A stretch of DNA of 64,000 nucleotides from Polytrichum commune. Taxonomy: Eukaryota; Streptophyta; Polytrichopsida; Polytrichales; Polytrichaceae. The position numbers were made by a program, and so were the translations under genes. Below are positions 25,986-38,300 of this stretch, one piece after another. Position 1 is the first letter of the stretch. Each line of letters opens with the position of its first letter. The notes under the pieces are model-generated. The model had not been told where the DNA came from. It ran no database searches and was given only the letters and a program-made list of their open reading frames with translations. The stretch is from assembly GCA_950295325.1 (NCBI GenBank), contig OX485808.1, positions 5,830,501-5,894,500 of the forward strand, written 5' to 3'.

Positions 25986-26222
25986 CTTGCGAAACTCCTT
26001 TCTAATCTGCCTCGTCAACTTCAAGACACCCTGACGACTCCTTCTTCTACCACCGCCTCCTCCTCTTATTGCTAGACCAAACGCATCCGCTTCCAATTTT
26101 TCCATCCGCCTTCTAGTGCATCTTGGAGCACCAACGACGAACTTCCAGTGGCAGTCTCGATCCGCAACCTCCCACAAACTCTTCTCAAACTCGTACACTG
26201 TGCACGCCGCAAGGATCAGCTT

Positions 26223-29115
26223 CTACGGTAATGTTGTCAGGCTCGAGCAATGGGGCAAACGGAGGGTTGTCAAAGAAGTCAAGTTAGCGAATCCCTCTGG
26301 TGTTGTTGTCAGGCTCGAACACCATGATAAATCTAGGGTTGTCAAAGAAGTCATGTTCACCAATCCCTCGGGTAATGTTATCAGGCTCGAACATGATGCT
26401 AAATCAAGGGTTGTCAAAGAAATCAAGTTCCCCAATGCCTCCGGTAATGTTGTTAGGCTCGAGCAATAGGACAAACGGAGAGTTGTCAAAGACATCAAGT
26501 TCCCCAATCCCTCTGGTAATGCTATCAAGCTCGAACAATGGGACAAATCCAAGGTTGTCAAAGAAGTCAACTTCCCCAATGCATTCGGTAATGTTCTTAG
26601 GCTCAAGCAATGGGACAAACGAAGGGCTATCAAAGAGGTCAAGTTCCCCAATCCCTTCAATATTGTTGTCAGGCTCGAACAATGGGACAAATCAAGGATT
26701 GTCAAAGAGGCCAAGTTCCCCAATCCCTTCGGTAATGTTGTTAGACTACAACAATTGGACAAATTGAGGGTTGCCAAAGAAGTCAAATTGCCCAATCCAT
26801 CCGGTAATATTGTCAGGCGCCAACAGTTGGACAAATCGAGGATTCTCAAAGAAGTCAAATTGCCGCATTCCTCCGATAACTTTGTCAAGCACCAACAATT
26901 TGACAAATTGAGGGTTCTCAAAGTGGTTAGGTTTGCCAATCCCCCCGGTGATGGTGTAAGGCTTAAACAATGGGACAAATTGAGGTTTGCCAAAGAAATC
27001 AAGTTCCCAAATCCCTCCGATATTGTTGTCAGGCTTGAACACTGGGATAAATCAAGGTTCGTCAAAGAAGTCAAGTTCCGCAATCCCTTTGGTAATGTTG
27101 TCAGGCTCCAACACTGGGACATATGGAGGGATCTTAAAGATATCAACTTCCCCAATGCCTCCGGCACTGCAGTCATGCTCGAACAATGGACCAAATCTAG
27201 GGTTGTCAAATAAGTCAAGCTCCCCAATGCCTCCGGTAATGTAGTGAGGCTTGAGCAATGGGACAAACGGAGGGTTGTCAAAGAAGTCAAGTTCCCCAAT
27301 CCTTCTGGTAAAATTATCAAGCTTGAACAATGGGACAAATCCAGGGTTGTCAAAGAAATCAACTTCCCCAATGCATTAGGTGATGTTGTGAGGCTCGAGT
27401 AATGGGACAAAGGGAGGGTTGTCAAAGAGGTCAAGCTCCCCAATCCCTCTAGTAATATTGTCACGCTCAAACTATTGGACAAATCAAGAGTTGTCAAACA
27501 AGTCAACTTCCCCAATGCCTCTGGTAATATTGTTAGGCTCCAACACTTGGACAAACGGAGGGTTGTCAAAGAAGTCAAGTTCCCCAATCCCTCCGGTAAA
27601 GTTATCAAGCTTGAACAATGGGACAAATCCAAGGTTGTCAAAGAAGTCAACTTCCCCAATGCATTAGGTAATGTTGTCAGGCTCGAGCAATGAGACAAAC
27701 GGAGGGTTGTCAAAGAGGTCAAGCTTCCCAATCCCTCTAATAATGTTGTCACGTTCACACAATGCGACAAATCCAGGGTTGTCAAAGAAGTCAACTTCCC
27801 CAATCCCTCTGGTAAAGTTATCAAGCTGGAACAATGGGACAAATCCAGGTTTGTCAAAGAAATCAAGTTCCCCAATCCCTCTGGTAAAGTTATCAAGCTT
27901 GCAATATGGGACAAATCCAAGGTTGTCAAAGAAATCAACCTCCCCAATGCATGAGGTAATGATGTCAGGCTCGAGCAATGGGACAAACGGAGGGTTGTCA
28001 AAGAGGTCAAGCTCCCCAATCCCTCTAGTATTATTGTCACGCTCAAACAATGGGACAAATCAAGGGTTGTCAAAGAAGTTAAGTTCACCAATCCCTTGGG
28101 TAATGTTATCAAGCTCGAACAATGAGACAAATCAAGGATTGTCAAAGAAATCAAGTTCCCCAATCCCTCTGGTAATGTTGTTAGGCTCGAGCAATGTGAC
28201 AAACGGAGGGTTGCCATAGAAGTCAAGTTACTAAAATCCTCCGGTAATGTTATTAGGCTTGAACAATGGGACAAATCCAGGGTTGTCCAAGAAGTCAAGT
28301 TCTTTAAACCCTCCGGTATTGTTGTCATGCTTGAACAATGGGACAAACATAGGGTTGTCAAAGAGGTCAAGTTCTCCAATCCCTTTGGTAAAGATGTTAG
28401 TTTCGTACAGTTGGACAACTTGAGGGTTGACAAAGAAGTCAAATTGGCCAATCTCTCCGGTAACATTGTCAGGCGCCAACAGTTGGACAAAACGAGGTCT
28501 CTCAAAGAAATCAAATTGGCCAATCCCACCGGTAACTTCATCAGGAACCAACAATTGGACAAATTGAGGATTCTCAAAGTGGTTAGGTTTGCCAATCCCC
28601 CCGGCAGAGGTGTCAAGCTTATACAATATGATAAATCCAGGGTTTTCAAAGAAGTCAAGTTCCCCAATCCCTCCGGTAATGTTGTCATGCTCCAACACCA
28701 TGATAAATCCAGGGTTGTCAAAGAAGTCAAGTTCCCCAATCCCTCCCATAATGTTGTCATCCTCGAACAGCTTGATAAATCCAGGGTTGTCAAAGAAGTC
28801 AAGTTCCCCAATCCCTCCGGTAATGTTGTCATCCTCGAACACCTTGATAAATCTAGGGTTGTTAAAGAAGTCAAGTTCCCCAATCCCTCCGGTAATGTTG
28901 CATCCTCGAACACATTGATAAATTTAGGCGTGTCAAAGAAGTCAAGTTCCCCAATGTCTCCGGTAATGTTGTCATGCTCGAACACCCAGATAAATACACG
29001 TTTTTCAAAGAAATCAAGTTTCCCAATCCCTCCGGTAATGTTGTCATGCTCGAACAACTTGATAAATCCAGGGTTGTCAAAGAAGTCAAGTTCCCCAATC
29101 CCTCCGGTAATGTTG
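26223..29115 (-). pseudogene. Distal LRR block, out of frame with the PNL gene
   Basis: The LRR pattern continues past the stop at 29116 but in other frames. Between about 29110 and 28905 it reads in a second frame (TTLPEGLGNLTSLTTLDLSS and two more units). From about 28905 to the TAG at 26223 it reads in a third, uninterrupted for nearly 900 codons, about 37 LRRs. The two shifts coincide with two 71-bp units, each missing one base. That so long a frame stayed open suggests the breaks are recent, or are sequence errors, although the 72-bp unit also tolerates other frames. After the TAG the same frame stays open for 87 more codons to 25959 and reads non-LRR sequence (YEFEKSLWEVADRDCHWKF), possibly the former C terminus. 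Confidence 0.7.
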
Positions 29116-32100
29116 TCATGGCGAACAACTTGATAAATCCAGGGTTGTCAAAGAAGTCAAGTTCCCCAATCCCTCCGGTAATGTTGCCATGCTCGAACAC
29201 CCTGATAAATATAAGTTTTTCAAAGAAGTCAAGTTTCCCAATCCCTCCGGTAATGTTGTCATGCTCGAACAGCTTGATAAATTTAGGCATGTCAAAGAAG
29301 TCAAGTTCCCCAATCCCTCTGGTAATGTTGTCATCCTCTTACAATATGATAAATCCAGGGTTGTCAAAGAAGTCAAGTTCCCCAATCCCTCCGGTAATGT
29401 TGTCATGCTCGAACACCCTGATAAATACAAGTTTTTCAAAGAAGTCAAGTTCTCCAATCCCTCCGGTAATGTTGTCATGCTGGAACACTCTCTTAAATTC
29501 AGGATTGTCAAAGAAGTCAAGTTCCCCAATCCCTTCGGTAATGTTGTCATGCTCGAACACCCTGATAAATACACGTTTTTCAAAGAAGTCAAGTTCCCCA
29601 ATCCCTCCGGTAATGTTGTCATCCTCGAACACCCTGATAAATTCAGGGTTGTCAAAGAAGTCAAGTTCCCCAATCCCTCCGGTAATGTTGTCATGCTCGA
29701 ACAGCTTGATAAATCCAGGGTTGTCAAAGAAGTCAAGTTTCCCAATCCCTCTGGTAATGCTGTCATGCTCGAACAGCTTGATAAATCTTGGGTTGTCAAA
29801 GAAGTCAAGTTCCCCAATCCCTCCGGTAATGTTGTCATGCTCGAACACCTTGATAAATACAAGTTTTTCAAAGAAGTCAAGTTCCCCAATCCCTCCGGTA
29901 ATGTTGTCATGCTCGAACACCTTGATAAATTTAGGCATGTCAAAGAAGTCAAGTTCCCCAATCCCTCCGGTAATGTTGTCATCCTCTTACAATATGATAA
30001 ATCCAGGGTTGTCAAAGAAGTCAAGTTCCCCAATCCCTCCGGTAATGTTGTCATGCTCGAACACCCTGATAAATACAAGTTTTTCAAAGAAGTCAAGTTC
30101 TCCAATCCCTCCGGTAATGTTGTCATGCTGGAACACTCTCTTAAATTCAGGATTGTCAAAGAAATCAAGTTCCCCAATCCCTCCGGTAATGTTGTCATGC
30201 TCAAACACCGTGATAAATTAAGGGTTGTCAAAGAAGTCAAGTTTCCCAATCCCTCCGGTAATGTTGTCATGCTCGAACACCCTGATAAAGCCAAGGTTAT
30301 CAAAGAACTCAAGTTTCCCAATCCCTCCGGTAATGTTGTCATGCTCGAACAGCTTGATAAATCCAGGGTTGTCAAAGAAGTCAAATTTCCCAATCCCTCC
30401 GGTAATGTTGTCATGCTCGAACACCTTGATAAATTTAGGCATGTCAAAGAAGTCAAGTTCCCCAATCCCTCCGGTAATGTTGTCATCCTCTTACAATATG
30501 ATAAATCCAGGGTTGTCAAAGAAGTCAAGTTCCCCAATCCCTCCGGTAATGTTGTCATCCTCTTACAATATGATAAATCCAGGGTTGTCAAAGAAGTCAA
30601 GTTCCCCAATCCCTCCGGTAATGTTGTCATCCTCTTACAATATGATAAATCCAGGGTTGTCAAAGAAGTCAAGTTCCCCAATCCCTCCGGTAATGTTGTC
30701 ATGCTCGAACACCCTAATAAATACAAGTTTTTCAAAGTAGTCAAGTTCTCCAATCCCTCCGGTACTGTTGTCATGCTGGAACAGTCTCTTAAATCCAGGA
30801 TTGTCAAAGAAATCAAGTTCCTTAATCCCTCCGGTAATGTTGTCATGCTCAAACACCGTGATAAATTAAGGGTTGTCAAAGAAGTCAAGTTTCCCAATCC
30901 CTCCGGTAATGTTGTCATGCTCGAACACCCTGATAAAGCCAAGGTTATCAAAGAAGTCAAGTTCCCCAATCCCTCCGGTAATATTGTCATGCTCGAACAG
31001 CTTGATAAAGCCAAGGTTCTCAAAGAACTCAAGTTCCCCAATCCCTCCGGTAATGTTGTCATGCTGGAACACTCTCTTAAATCCAGGATTGTCAAAGAAA
31101 TCAAGTTCCCCAATCCCTCCGGTAATGTTGTCATGTTCAAACAGCTTGATAAATCCAGGGTTGGCAAAGAAGTCAAGTTCCCCAATCCCTCCGGTAATGT
31201 TGTCATGCTCCAACACCTTGATAAATCCAGGGTTGTCAAAGAAGTCAAGTTCCCCAATCCCTCTGGTAATGTTGTCATGCTCGAACAGCTTGATAAATCC
31301 AGGGTCGTCAAAGAAGTTAAGTTCCCCAATCCCTCCGGTAATGTTCTCATGCTCGAACACTCTCTTAAATTCAGGGTTGTCAAAGAAGTCAAGTTCCCCA
31401 ATCCCTCCGGTAATGTTCTCATGCTCGAACACTCTCTTAAATTCAGGGTTGTCAAAGAAGTCAAGTTTTCCAATCGCTCCGGTAATGTTGTCATGCTCGA
31501 ACAACCTGATAAGTCCAGGGTTGTCAAAGAAGTGAAGTTCCCCAATCCCTCCGGTAATGTTGTCATGCTCGAACAACCTGATAAGTCCAGGGTTGTCAAA
31601 GAAGTGAAGTTCCCCAATCCCTCCGGTAATGTTGTCATCCTCGAACAACTTGATAAATTCAAGGTTGTCAAAGCAGTGAAGTTCCCCAATCCCTCCGGTA
31701 ATGTTGTCATGCTCTTACAGCCTGATAAATATAAGTTTTTCAAAGAAGTCAAGTTCCCCAATACCTCCGGTAATGTTGTCATGCTCGAACAGCTTGATAA
31801 ATCCAGGGTTGTCAAAGAAGTCAAGTTCCCCAATCCCTCCGGTAATGTTGTCATGCTCGAACACCCTGATAAATATAAGTTTTTCAAAGAAGTCAAGTTC
31901 CCCAATACCTCCGGTAATGTTGTCATGCTCCAACAACTTGATAAATCCAGGGTTGTCAAAGAAGTCAAGTTTCCCAATCCCTCCGGTAATGTTGTTATGC
32001 TCCAACACCTTGATAAATCCAGGGTTGTCAAAGAAGTCAAGTTTCCCAATCCCTCCGGTAATGTTGTCATGCTCGAACAGCTTGATAAATCCATGGTTGT

Positions 32101-32150
32101 CAACAAAGTCAAGTTCTCCAATCCCTCGGGTAATGTTGTGAGTGACCTAC
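26223..32150 (-). repeat. Tandem array of about 80 units of 72 bp encoding 24-residue LRRs
   Basis: The repeat unit is 72 bp and, on the minus strand, encodes the 24-residue LRR consensus LTTLDLSSCSSMTTLPEGLG followed by NLTS. The proximal half (about 29.0-32.1 kb) is nearly homogeneous. The distal half (26.2-28.8 kb) is a diverged subfamily with SHCSSLTTLPEALGKLTSL. Higher-order structure is visible: a marker unit recurs at 29285, 29933 and 30437 (648 and 504 bp, that is 9 and 7 units), one unit is tripled at about 30475-30690, and the distal half shows a four-unit (288-bp) period. Two units are 71 bp (29103-29173 and 28888-28958). Such structure points to repeated unequal crossing-over or gene conversion. 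Confidence 0.95.
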
Positions 32151-35100
32151 AAATCAATAAATGTAGGGAGTTGAATTGGTGGTGTACAATGCCCATGCGA
32201 ATGCTAAAAAGGCTTGGAAAATTTTCTCCATCTATTAAAATGCCTTCAATTTTTTGGTATATCTGTTTTGAAAATATGAAAAATGTCAAAACCACATCTC
32301 TCGAGATGAATTGCTCATAGTAATCAAATGTTGTCCTCAACAAACATAGAAAAACATAAACCATTGTAATGCATATTACATGATTATCTAGCATATGTTT
32401 GAACAACTTAGTTATGAACCCTTTGACCAACAACTTTGCAACTCAATTTGGCTACAAACAACCTAATTCAAATTGTGAACATATAGAATACCTTGTTTGC
32501 TTGTTCATTTGCTAAAGGAATCATGATTTTATCCCAAATTCGAGTACCCTTGTACACCTCCTCCTTCTCAACCATCAATCGTCCCATGTCACGTAGTTGG
32601 TCATGCATCTCTATGCTGTCGAAGAATGGATCTATCTTGACCAAGGACCGCTCCACCAACACATCAAGCACATCACTTGGAGATGCACATGTACGCAAAA
32701 CTCTTTTTTTCCGATGTCCCATGGGAAAGAAGCATGCTATGTCTAGGAACAACTTTTTCTCTTCGTCTTTTAATGCATCAAAACTAACCCTCAAGGTACT
32801 CCAAAGCCCTTCATCACCATCCAAACATCTGCCTCTTTTCATCCTTTGGAAAGCCCTTTCCCAACTTCGAATCCTCTCCTTTCCTTGCAAGAATGCACCC
32901 ATGACTTTCAAGCTTAAAGGCAAGCCCTTGCAAGCTTCCACAATTTTGTCACGTATATCAAATAACTCTGGTGACAATTGTCCTTCATCCGAATAAGCAT
33001 AAGAATTAAACAGTTGTATTGATGCACTTCCAGCTAACTCCCTGACATCTATCCTACCATTCTCCTCCACAAAAACCTTTAGTAGGCCCCAATCACGGGT
33101 TGTTATGATAATATTGGTGCCTTTGTTGACAAACTGAGCATTTGTTGGAATTATATCACGCACTTGATCTTGATCTAGTGGATCATCCAATATAAGAATG
33201 ACTTTCTTGTTGGCCAACAACTCCCTCACCTTTTCTTGAGCATCCACCATATTAGGCTTGTTTTCTTTGTCCAAGCTTTCAAGTTTTTCTATAATCTCCC
33301 ATAGGACTTCATGTGAAGTTTTGTTTTTCAATTGTTCAATAAAGCATGATGCATTGTATGTGGATTTCACATCATCAAATATAGCCTTAGCCAAGGTGGT
33401 CTTCCCTATTCCACCCATACCGGTGAGACCCAACACATTCACTTGTTTAAGCTGATTTTTCACTTGAGGACGTTTGGTTTCAAGACCCACCAATTTTTCA
33501 TTTTGTGTTGATAATTCATCCGCCTAAACAAAGAACACACACGTTAGGATCCTCTATGAAGAGTTCAATAATCAAAATCCAATTTCAAGCAAATTAAATT
33601 AATAACAATAAAAACATGACATCTCATAGGTAAGCAATAAGCACATTGTAGTAAACTTAAGTTCATACCTTCTTTGTAGCAAGGAAGTTTTTGACATGCT
33701 TCAAGGCTTCCGATTTCCTTTCCATATGTTGGGTCATAGACCGGTGTTTATCAAACCTTGGTATATCATTCGAATACGTTCCAATCGTGAACTCCTTCAA
33801 GGTTGTGAGTCGTTTACAAATGTTAGAAAATGTTGGCCTTTGTGAAGGATCTTCAACCCAACATTCTTCGAGCAACACGGTAAGGTCCTTACAATTGATA
33901 GGTAGGTCTGGCCTGACATTATCTTTTATGTCTTGTAAGATGTCTTTTGTGTCCCAAAATGGTTGCTTAAGAGAAAGAATCTCTGAACATGTCATTGCAA
34001 ATGACCATACATCAGCTTGGAAAGGACATGCCGCACAAGGTGGGTCTTCTTTGTTTTTGTTCCCCATCTCAGGTGCCATATACTTTCGTGTACCAATAGT
34101 GTGTCTTTGTAATTCTGGTTTGCTTTGAACCTCCATTTTGGAAGTATCATAATCCATCAATTTGACAAAACCATGGCCACAATTTCCCTCTACTCCTGCA
34201 ATTCTCATGGAGCTTAGAAGCACATTGTCTGGCTTTAGATCAAGATGGGCAACATACATGTCATGAAGATAACACATGCCCTTTGCAATTTGATACATTA
34301 TATCGATTGCAACAATATATGATAAGGGTTTCTTTTGCTTTTTCAAGAAACTACCCAAGCTCATCTCCATGAGCTCCATTACTAAATATAGTTCTTTTGC
34401 TTCATCAGGACTGTCCTCAAGGTTTTCATTAGTTCCACAACCAATGAATTTGATGATGTTCGGATGGCTCAAGCCTGCTAAGAGTTTGGCTTCTTTGAGA
34501 GAGTTTGGAGAACCTTTCATTACTTTTGTTGCACTTTGAAGTCCCATCCAACTTGATTTGTACACTTCACCTGTTGCTCCCGAACCTATTTCTTTCAAGA
34601 ACTCCGGTTTCATAAAATCCTTTGAAATCTCCGAAGCATCCAATTCTGCACCTTTCACTTGTTGCAAGTCGTGTTGCACTCTCTTCAACAAATATTTTGC
34701 TAACTTGTGATTGGGCGTTCTTTGAAGGCATTCTAAAAGCCGTTTTTTCAAGTCTTCTTCATCACCTTGAATTTCGTCATAAGTGGCCACTTTAAAATCA
34801 ATGCATGGGATGTCATGTTGTGACTCCACGCACCAAAGTGAATTTGCTATGCATATTGCATCCCAAAAACATCTCAAATCGTACACAAGTTCTCGAAAGG
34901 CCTCCCTATTGTTCATTTGGAATGCAGCTGCATGGCACCATTCTTGCTTCCCACAATCTTCCACCAATACTCGTACTCTTTGAATAATTCGACATAACTC
35001 CTCTAGCACAAGCCCGATATTGGAGGTCTCATTTGTAGATGTGATCATCCCATTGAGATGATACACAACTCGGTCGAGTTTGTTGAGAAGATTTTCACAT

Positions 35101-35285
35101 TGTCTCTTATTAAGCACTTGCTTTGTCTTAAGAACCTCATGAAGTTTGCTTACTTCTTTGCTTTGCCACTCCAAAATATCTCCAGGCTTACTTTGTTCTT
35201 GTCCTTTTCGCACATATGTCCAAAACTTTAAAGAGATAATACTTATGAAACCCCAAATCAAAATCCGCTGCAAGATCTTGGCCAT
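29116..35285 (-). CDS. Kinase-NB-ARC-LRR immune receptor (moss PNL class), three exons
   Basis: Exons on the minus strand are 33669-35285, 32492-33523 and 29116-32262, with GT-AG introns in phase 0, giving about 1931 residues. Residues 4-25 are a hydrophobic N-terminal helix, followed by a helical region to about 225. The kinase domain spans about 229-495, with glycine loop GSGATGEV (234-241), Lys254, Glu265, catalytic loop HLDLKPDN (347-354), DYD instead of DFG (378-380) and APE (404-406). NB-ARC motifs are P-loop GMGGIGKTT (574-582), kinase-2 ILDD (650-653), TTRD (680-683), GLPLSLK (739-745) and MHD (845-847). Exon 3 gives about 42 LRRs of 24 residues and ends at a frameshift-generated stop. 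NB-ARC ATPases switch on ADP/ATP exchange, the LRRs usually sense, and the N-terminal kinase presumably signals. I chose the ATG at 35285; an ATG 36 codons upstream would precede the TATA box. Family assignment is firm, but the intact length is uncertain. Confidence 0.9.
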
Positions 35286-35320
35286 GATGGAACACCTATT
35301 ATTTAACCCAACATGAGGAC

Positions 35321-35329
35321 CTTTATATA
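35321..35329 (-). promoter_or_regulatory. TATA box candidate of the PNL gene
   Basis: TATATAAAG on the minus strand lies 36-44 nt upstream of the chosen ATG at 35285. Usual TATA-to-start spacing would leave a 5' UTR of only about 10 nt. Either the leader is very short or transcription starts elsewhere. A three-codon upstream ORF (ATG TTG GGT TAA) lies between them. Confidence 0.35.
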
Positions 35330-35393
35330 GCCGCCTGTTTTGCACACCATAACCTTGTAAGTACAAAATAAATGTTTTGATGTACCATGACAC

Positions 35394-38300
35394 AACTTTT
35401 AAATTTAATTTTAAATGCTATAATTCTCAACAAGCAAATTAATATGTAATTTGCTAGTAATATGCAAGAATGGACATGGTAAAAATTTCCATTCGCAATA
35501 AAGAATTATAGCAATGTGACAATCGAGCGCATCTTGCTAATTAATGTTACAACTCATGGTTTTATGCCTTAAAAGAGGCCTAATCTAGTATTTTCTTGGT
35601 CAACTACCCGAAACACCTAGAAGGTTCTTGAATTTTAAGTTCCATCCAACTACAAGGTGGAAACTAACTAAGGTTTCTACACTATATTAGACAAACCAAC
35701 AAAATAAGTAGATGACAATTTTGAATCTTGGTGCCACCAACGTGATCTCTTTGCCCCAACTATGACTCCATGTATTGAACTAATGCATGGCAAACCTTCA
35801 ATTCTTCCAAGAAACAAGTCACAAACAAACTTTGCATCAAGTGGACCATACAATGAGTAAAAACGTGTGCATCTTCATGGCCCTCTTAATTCAAGTAAGA
35901 AACTCTCACATAAAGATTTTGAACTTTGTCCAAGTGGCGATTGATGCGATTCAACAATACCATTGTTCCACCTTTTAATAATCCTTTCTTCATTCCTTTG
36001 TGGAGTAAACTTCAATCTTTATGCTTGCCATAATCTAACATTTGACAAGTTGGAGGAAGATAAAATTCATTGGATCAATGTTGTTGTTATCAATCCTTCA
36101 AAAAAATGCCAAACAAGCATACAAATATCAACCAACTACTCACTCTAAGTTGGTGGATGCTTACATAAGCTCCACCAACTAGGAACGATGTATACATAGG
36201 TAATGAACTTCCAACTCTCATAGATAAACCCTAAATATCATTTCCCCCTCTTCCCTCGAAGCACTCAATCAAATTCAAAAGTGTGTACTTCAAACCCATT
36301 GCAATTGGAACGCCAAAGAACCAAACACTCCCAAAATAACACATCAAGATTCCCAAAACTTCCATACAAGCAACCTTGGACAACAAGATATGCAAAAAAT
36401 AATTTGAACACTAACAATCCATGTGCATTCCAGTCATTGAAATACAACCAATCCAAATGACTTATCAACATCCCCTTCATAACATGTGACTGTGGAGTAA
36501 ATAAACTTCATACTCCTCAAAAACAAACGTTTTCACTCAAGAACATCTACCAATTGTGCTTCTATGTTCACTTGGATAACCACACCCACATGTGCTCATC
36601 CAATGACATCATGGTAGTCCGGTAGGTAGACCATGTGTATAGACAAACACAAATAGCCATACCATGTCAATGGTTTTTTATTGAAATAAATGAGTTTCAC
36701 ACATCAACATTGAGAGACGGTCGATGGCACTATTGAATCTATGAATAACATGTGTCTACTTCTTTGACAAATATTGGCTCATAGCATCCGCTTTTGAGAA
36801 GGTCCAAAGGCTAGTCCTACATTGTAGCTTTCATAGGATAGGAGATGATATATATATATGTATATTCATTCCATGCAAAGAGGTCATACACCTAGAGATA
36901 TAGAACTTGCCAACTTGCCTAGAGTTGATTATGCTCCCTAACTATGAACATCATAGAGAAAGGAACGAATTTATCATAACCTACATAAGGTTATTATGAA
37001 GCCACGAGAAAAATGTCACCACACAAAAATGGCAAACAAACATGTTTCCACGTGTCGGTTGGAGATGGATAGCACTTTGACAAGAACCAAAGTCTTAAAA
37101 AGAATCCTCATAAACAAACATTCACGCCCATTCTGAAAGACAACACAACCATGAAACTTGAAACCTACAAGATAAGTCTATCACTGCAAAAGCTTCACGC
37201 AAAAGCCTTTTCTTGAGCCCTTCAACCAAATTGCCTCTTCGTGTGTACACTTCATTCATCATTCATCATGTGCATCCTCCCATTTGTGTTGGCAAGACTA
37301 TATAGGAATAGGAATTAGATATCCACTTTACACTGATATGGGCTAAGTTGGAGAGGTGAAATGTTGGACTGTACAAACACATAACTTACAAATTAGGAGA
37401 TTCCTTCCTTCTCCCAAGATCCACGAGAACAACCGCTTCTAATTACCAACTAAGATGAAATCTATTGATGCGTAGCCCACCTTAATCTTCTCCAACTAGG
37501 TTGCAACATGTTTCAAACAAACTTGGTAATTATTGACGAGGAAAGGACGGGTTTTACCAACACAAACAACAATTATCGCCGAGAAAAGGTTACATATTTA
37601 AAAAGATGGTGCAAGTGGTGTTCAAGTAGGTGATGATGAACAAGTAACTATCAAAAATTTGTTTGAAATATGATAAAATAACATTAAATTGATGGTTTTT
37701 TTTTATAAAGTTTTGTGATGATGCCCTCAAAACTACAATGAACTCAAGGAATTTGAAAAAAACATCTAACTTCCAAGTAATTAAGGTCATGAAATTTATG
37801 TCGAAAACTAGATTCAACCACTTGCTTTTGAACATGACTTTTGATACTAAGTGTTGAAAATCTCAAGTTTGTATCCTACATTTGTGTATTCAACACAAAT
37901 GTAGAGGTCATCGTGAAAACAACTCCAATTTAAACAACAATTTGCTATTATTTTCAAGCCCTTGATCCGAAAAAAGAAAAGGGTATTAGTATACCAAAGC
38001 ATTTCTCGGTCCACTTTACCATGCTTGCACCTTTCTACTAAACCGGTCGTTGATGTGATCCATAATCTCTCTTGTCATTTTAATTTAGGTGATAATGAAT
38101 CAATCTTAGATCTCTAATTCATCAAGAATGTCTACTCCAAGTTGAAAAAACCGAGTTGCATACTAATGCACCAACGCCTCTAGATCACAACTGAATGGAA
38201 ATGAACTTATAAGGGGATCCTTGCATGCTCAAATACAGAAGCAAAATGTAGGAGCCAATATTTTTCACATATAATGCCCAATTTGGGTGGGGTTATTTCT

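Noticed and set aside
28974-30221. 415-codon plus-strand frame rich in KKSSSPIPPVMLSC, and similar frames nearby
   Set aside because: Further shadow frames of the same repeat unit. No start context, domain or non-repeat part.
29189-32320. 1043-codon plus-strand open frame
   Set aside because: It is antisense to the LRR exon and consists only of the 72-bp unit read in another frame. The kinase and NB-ARC exons with matching splice sites fix the coding strand as minus.
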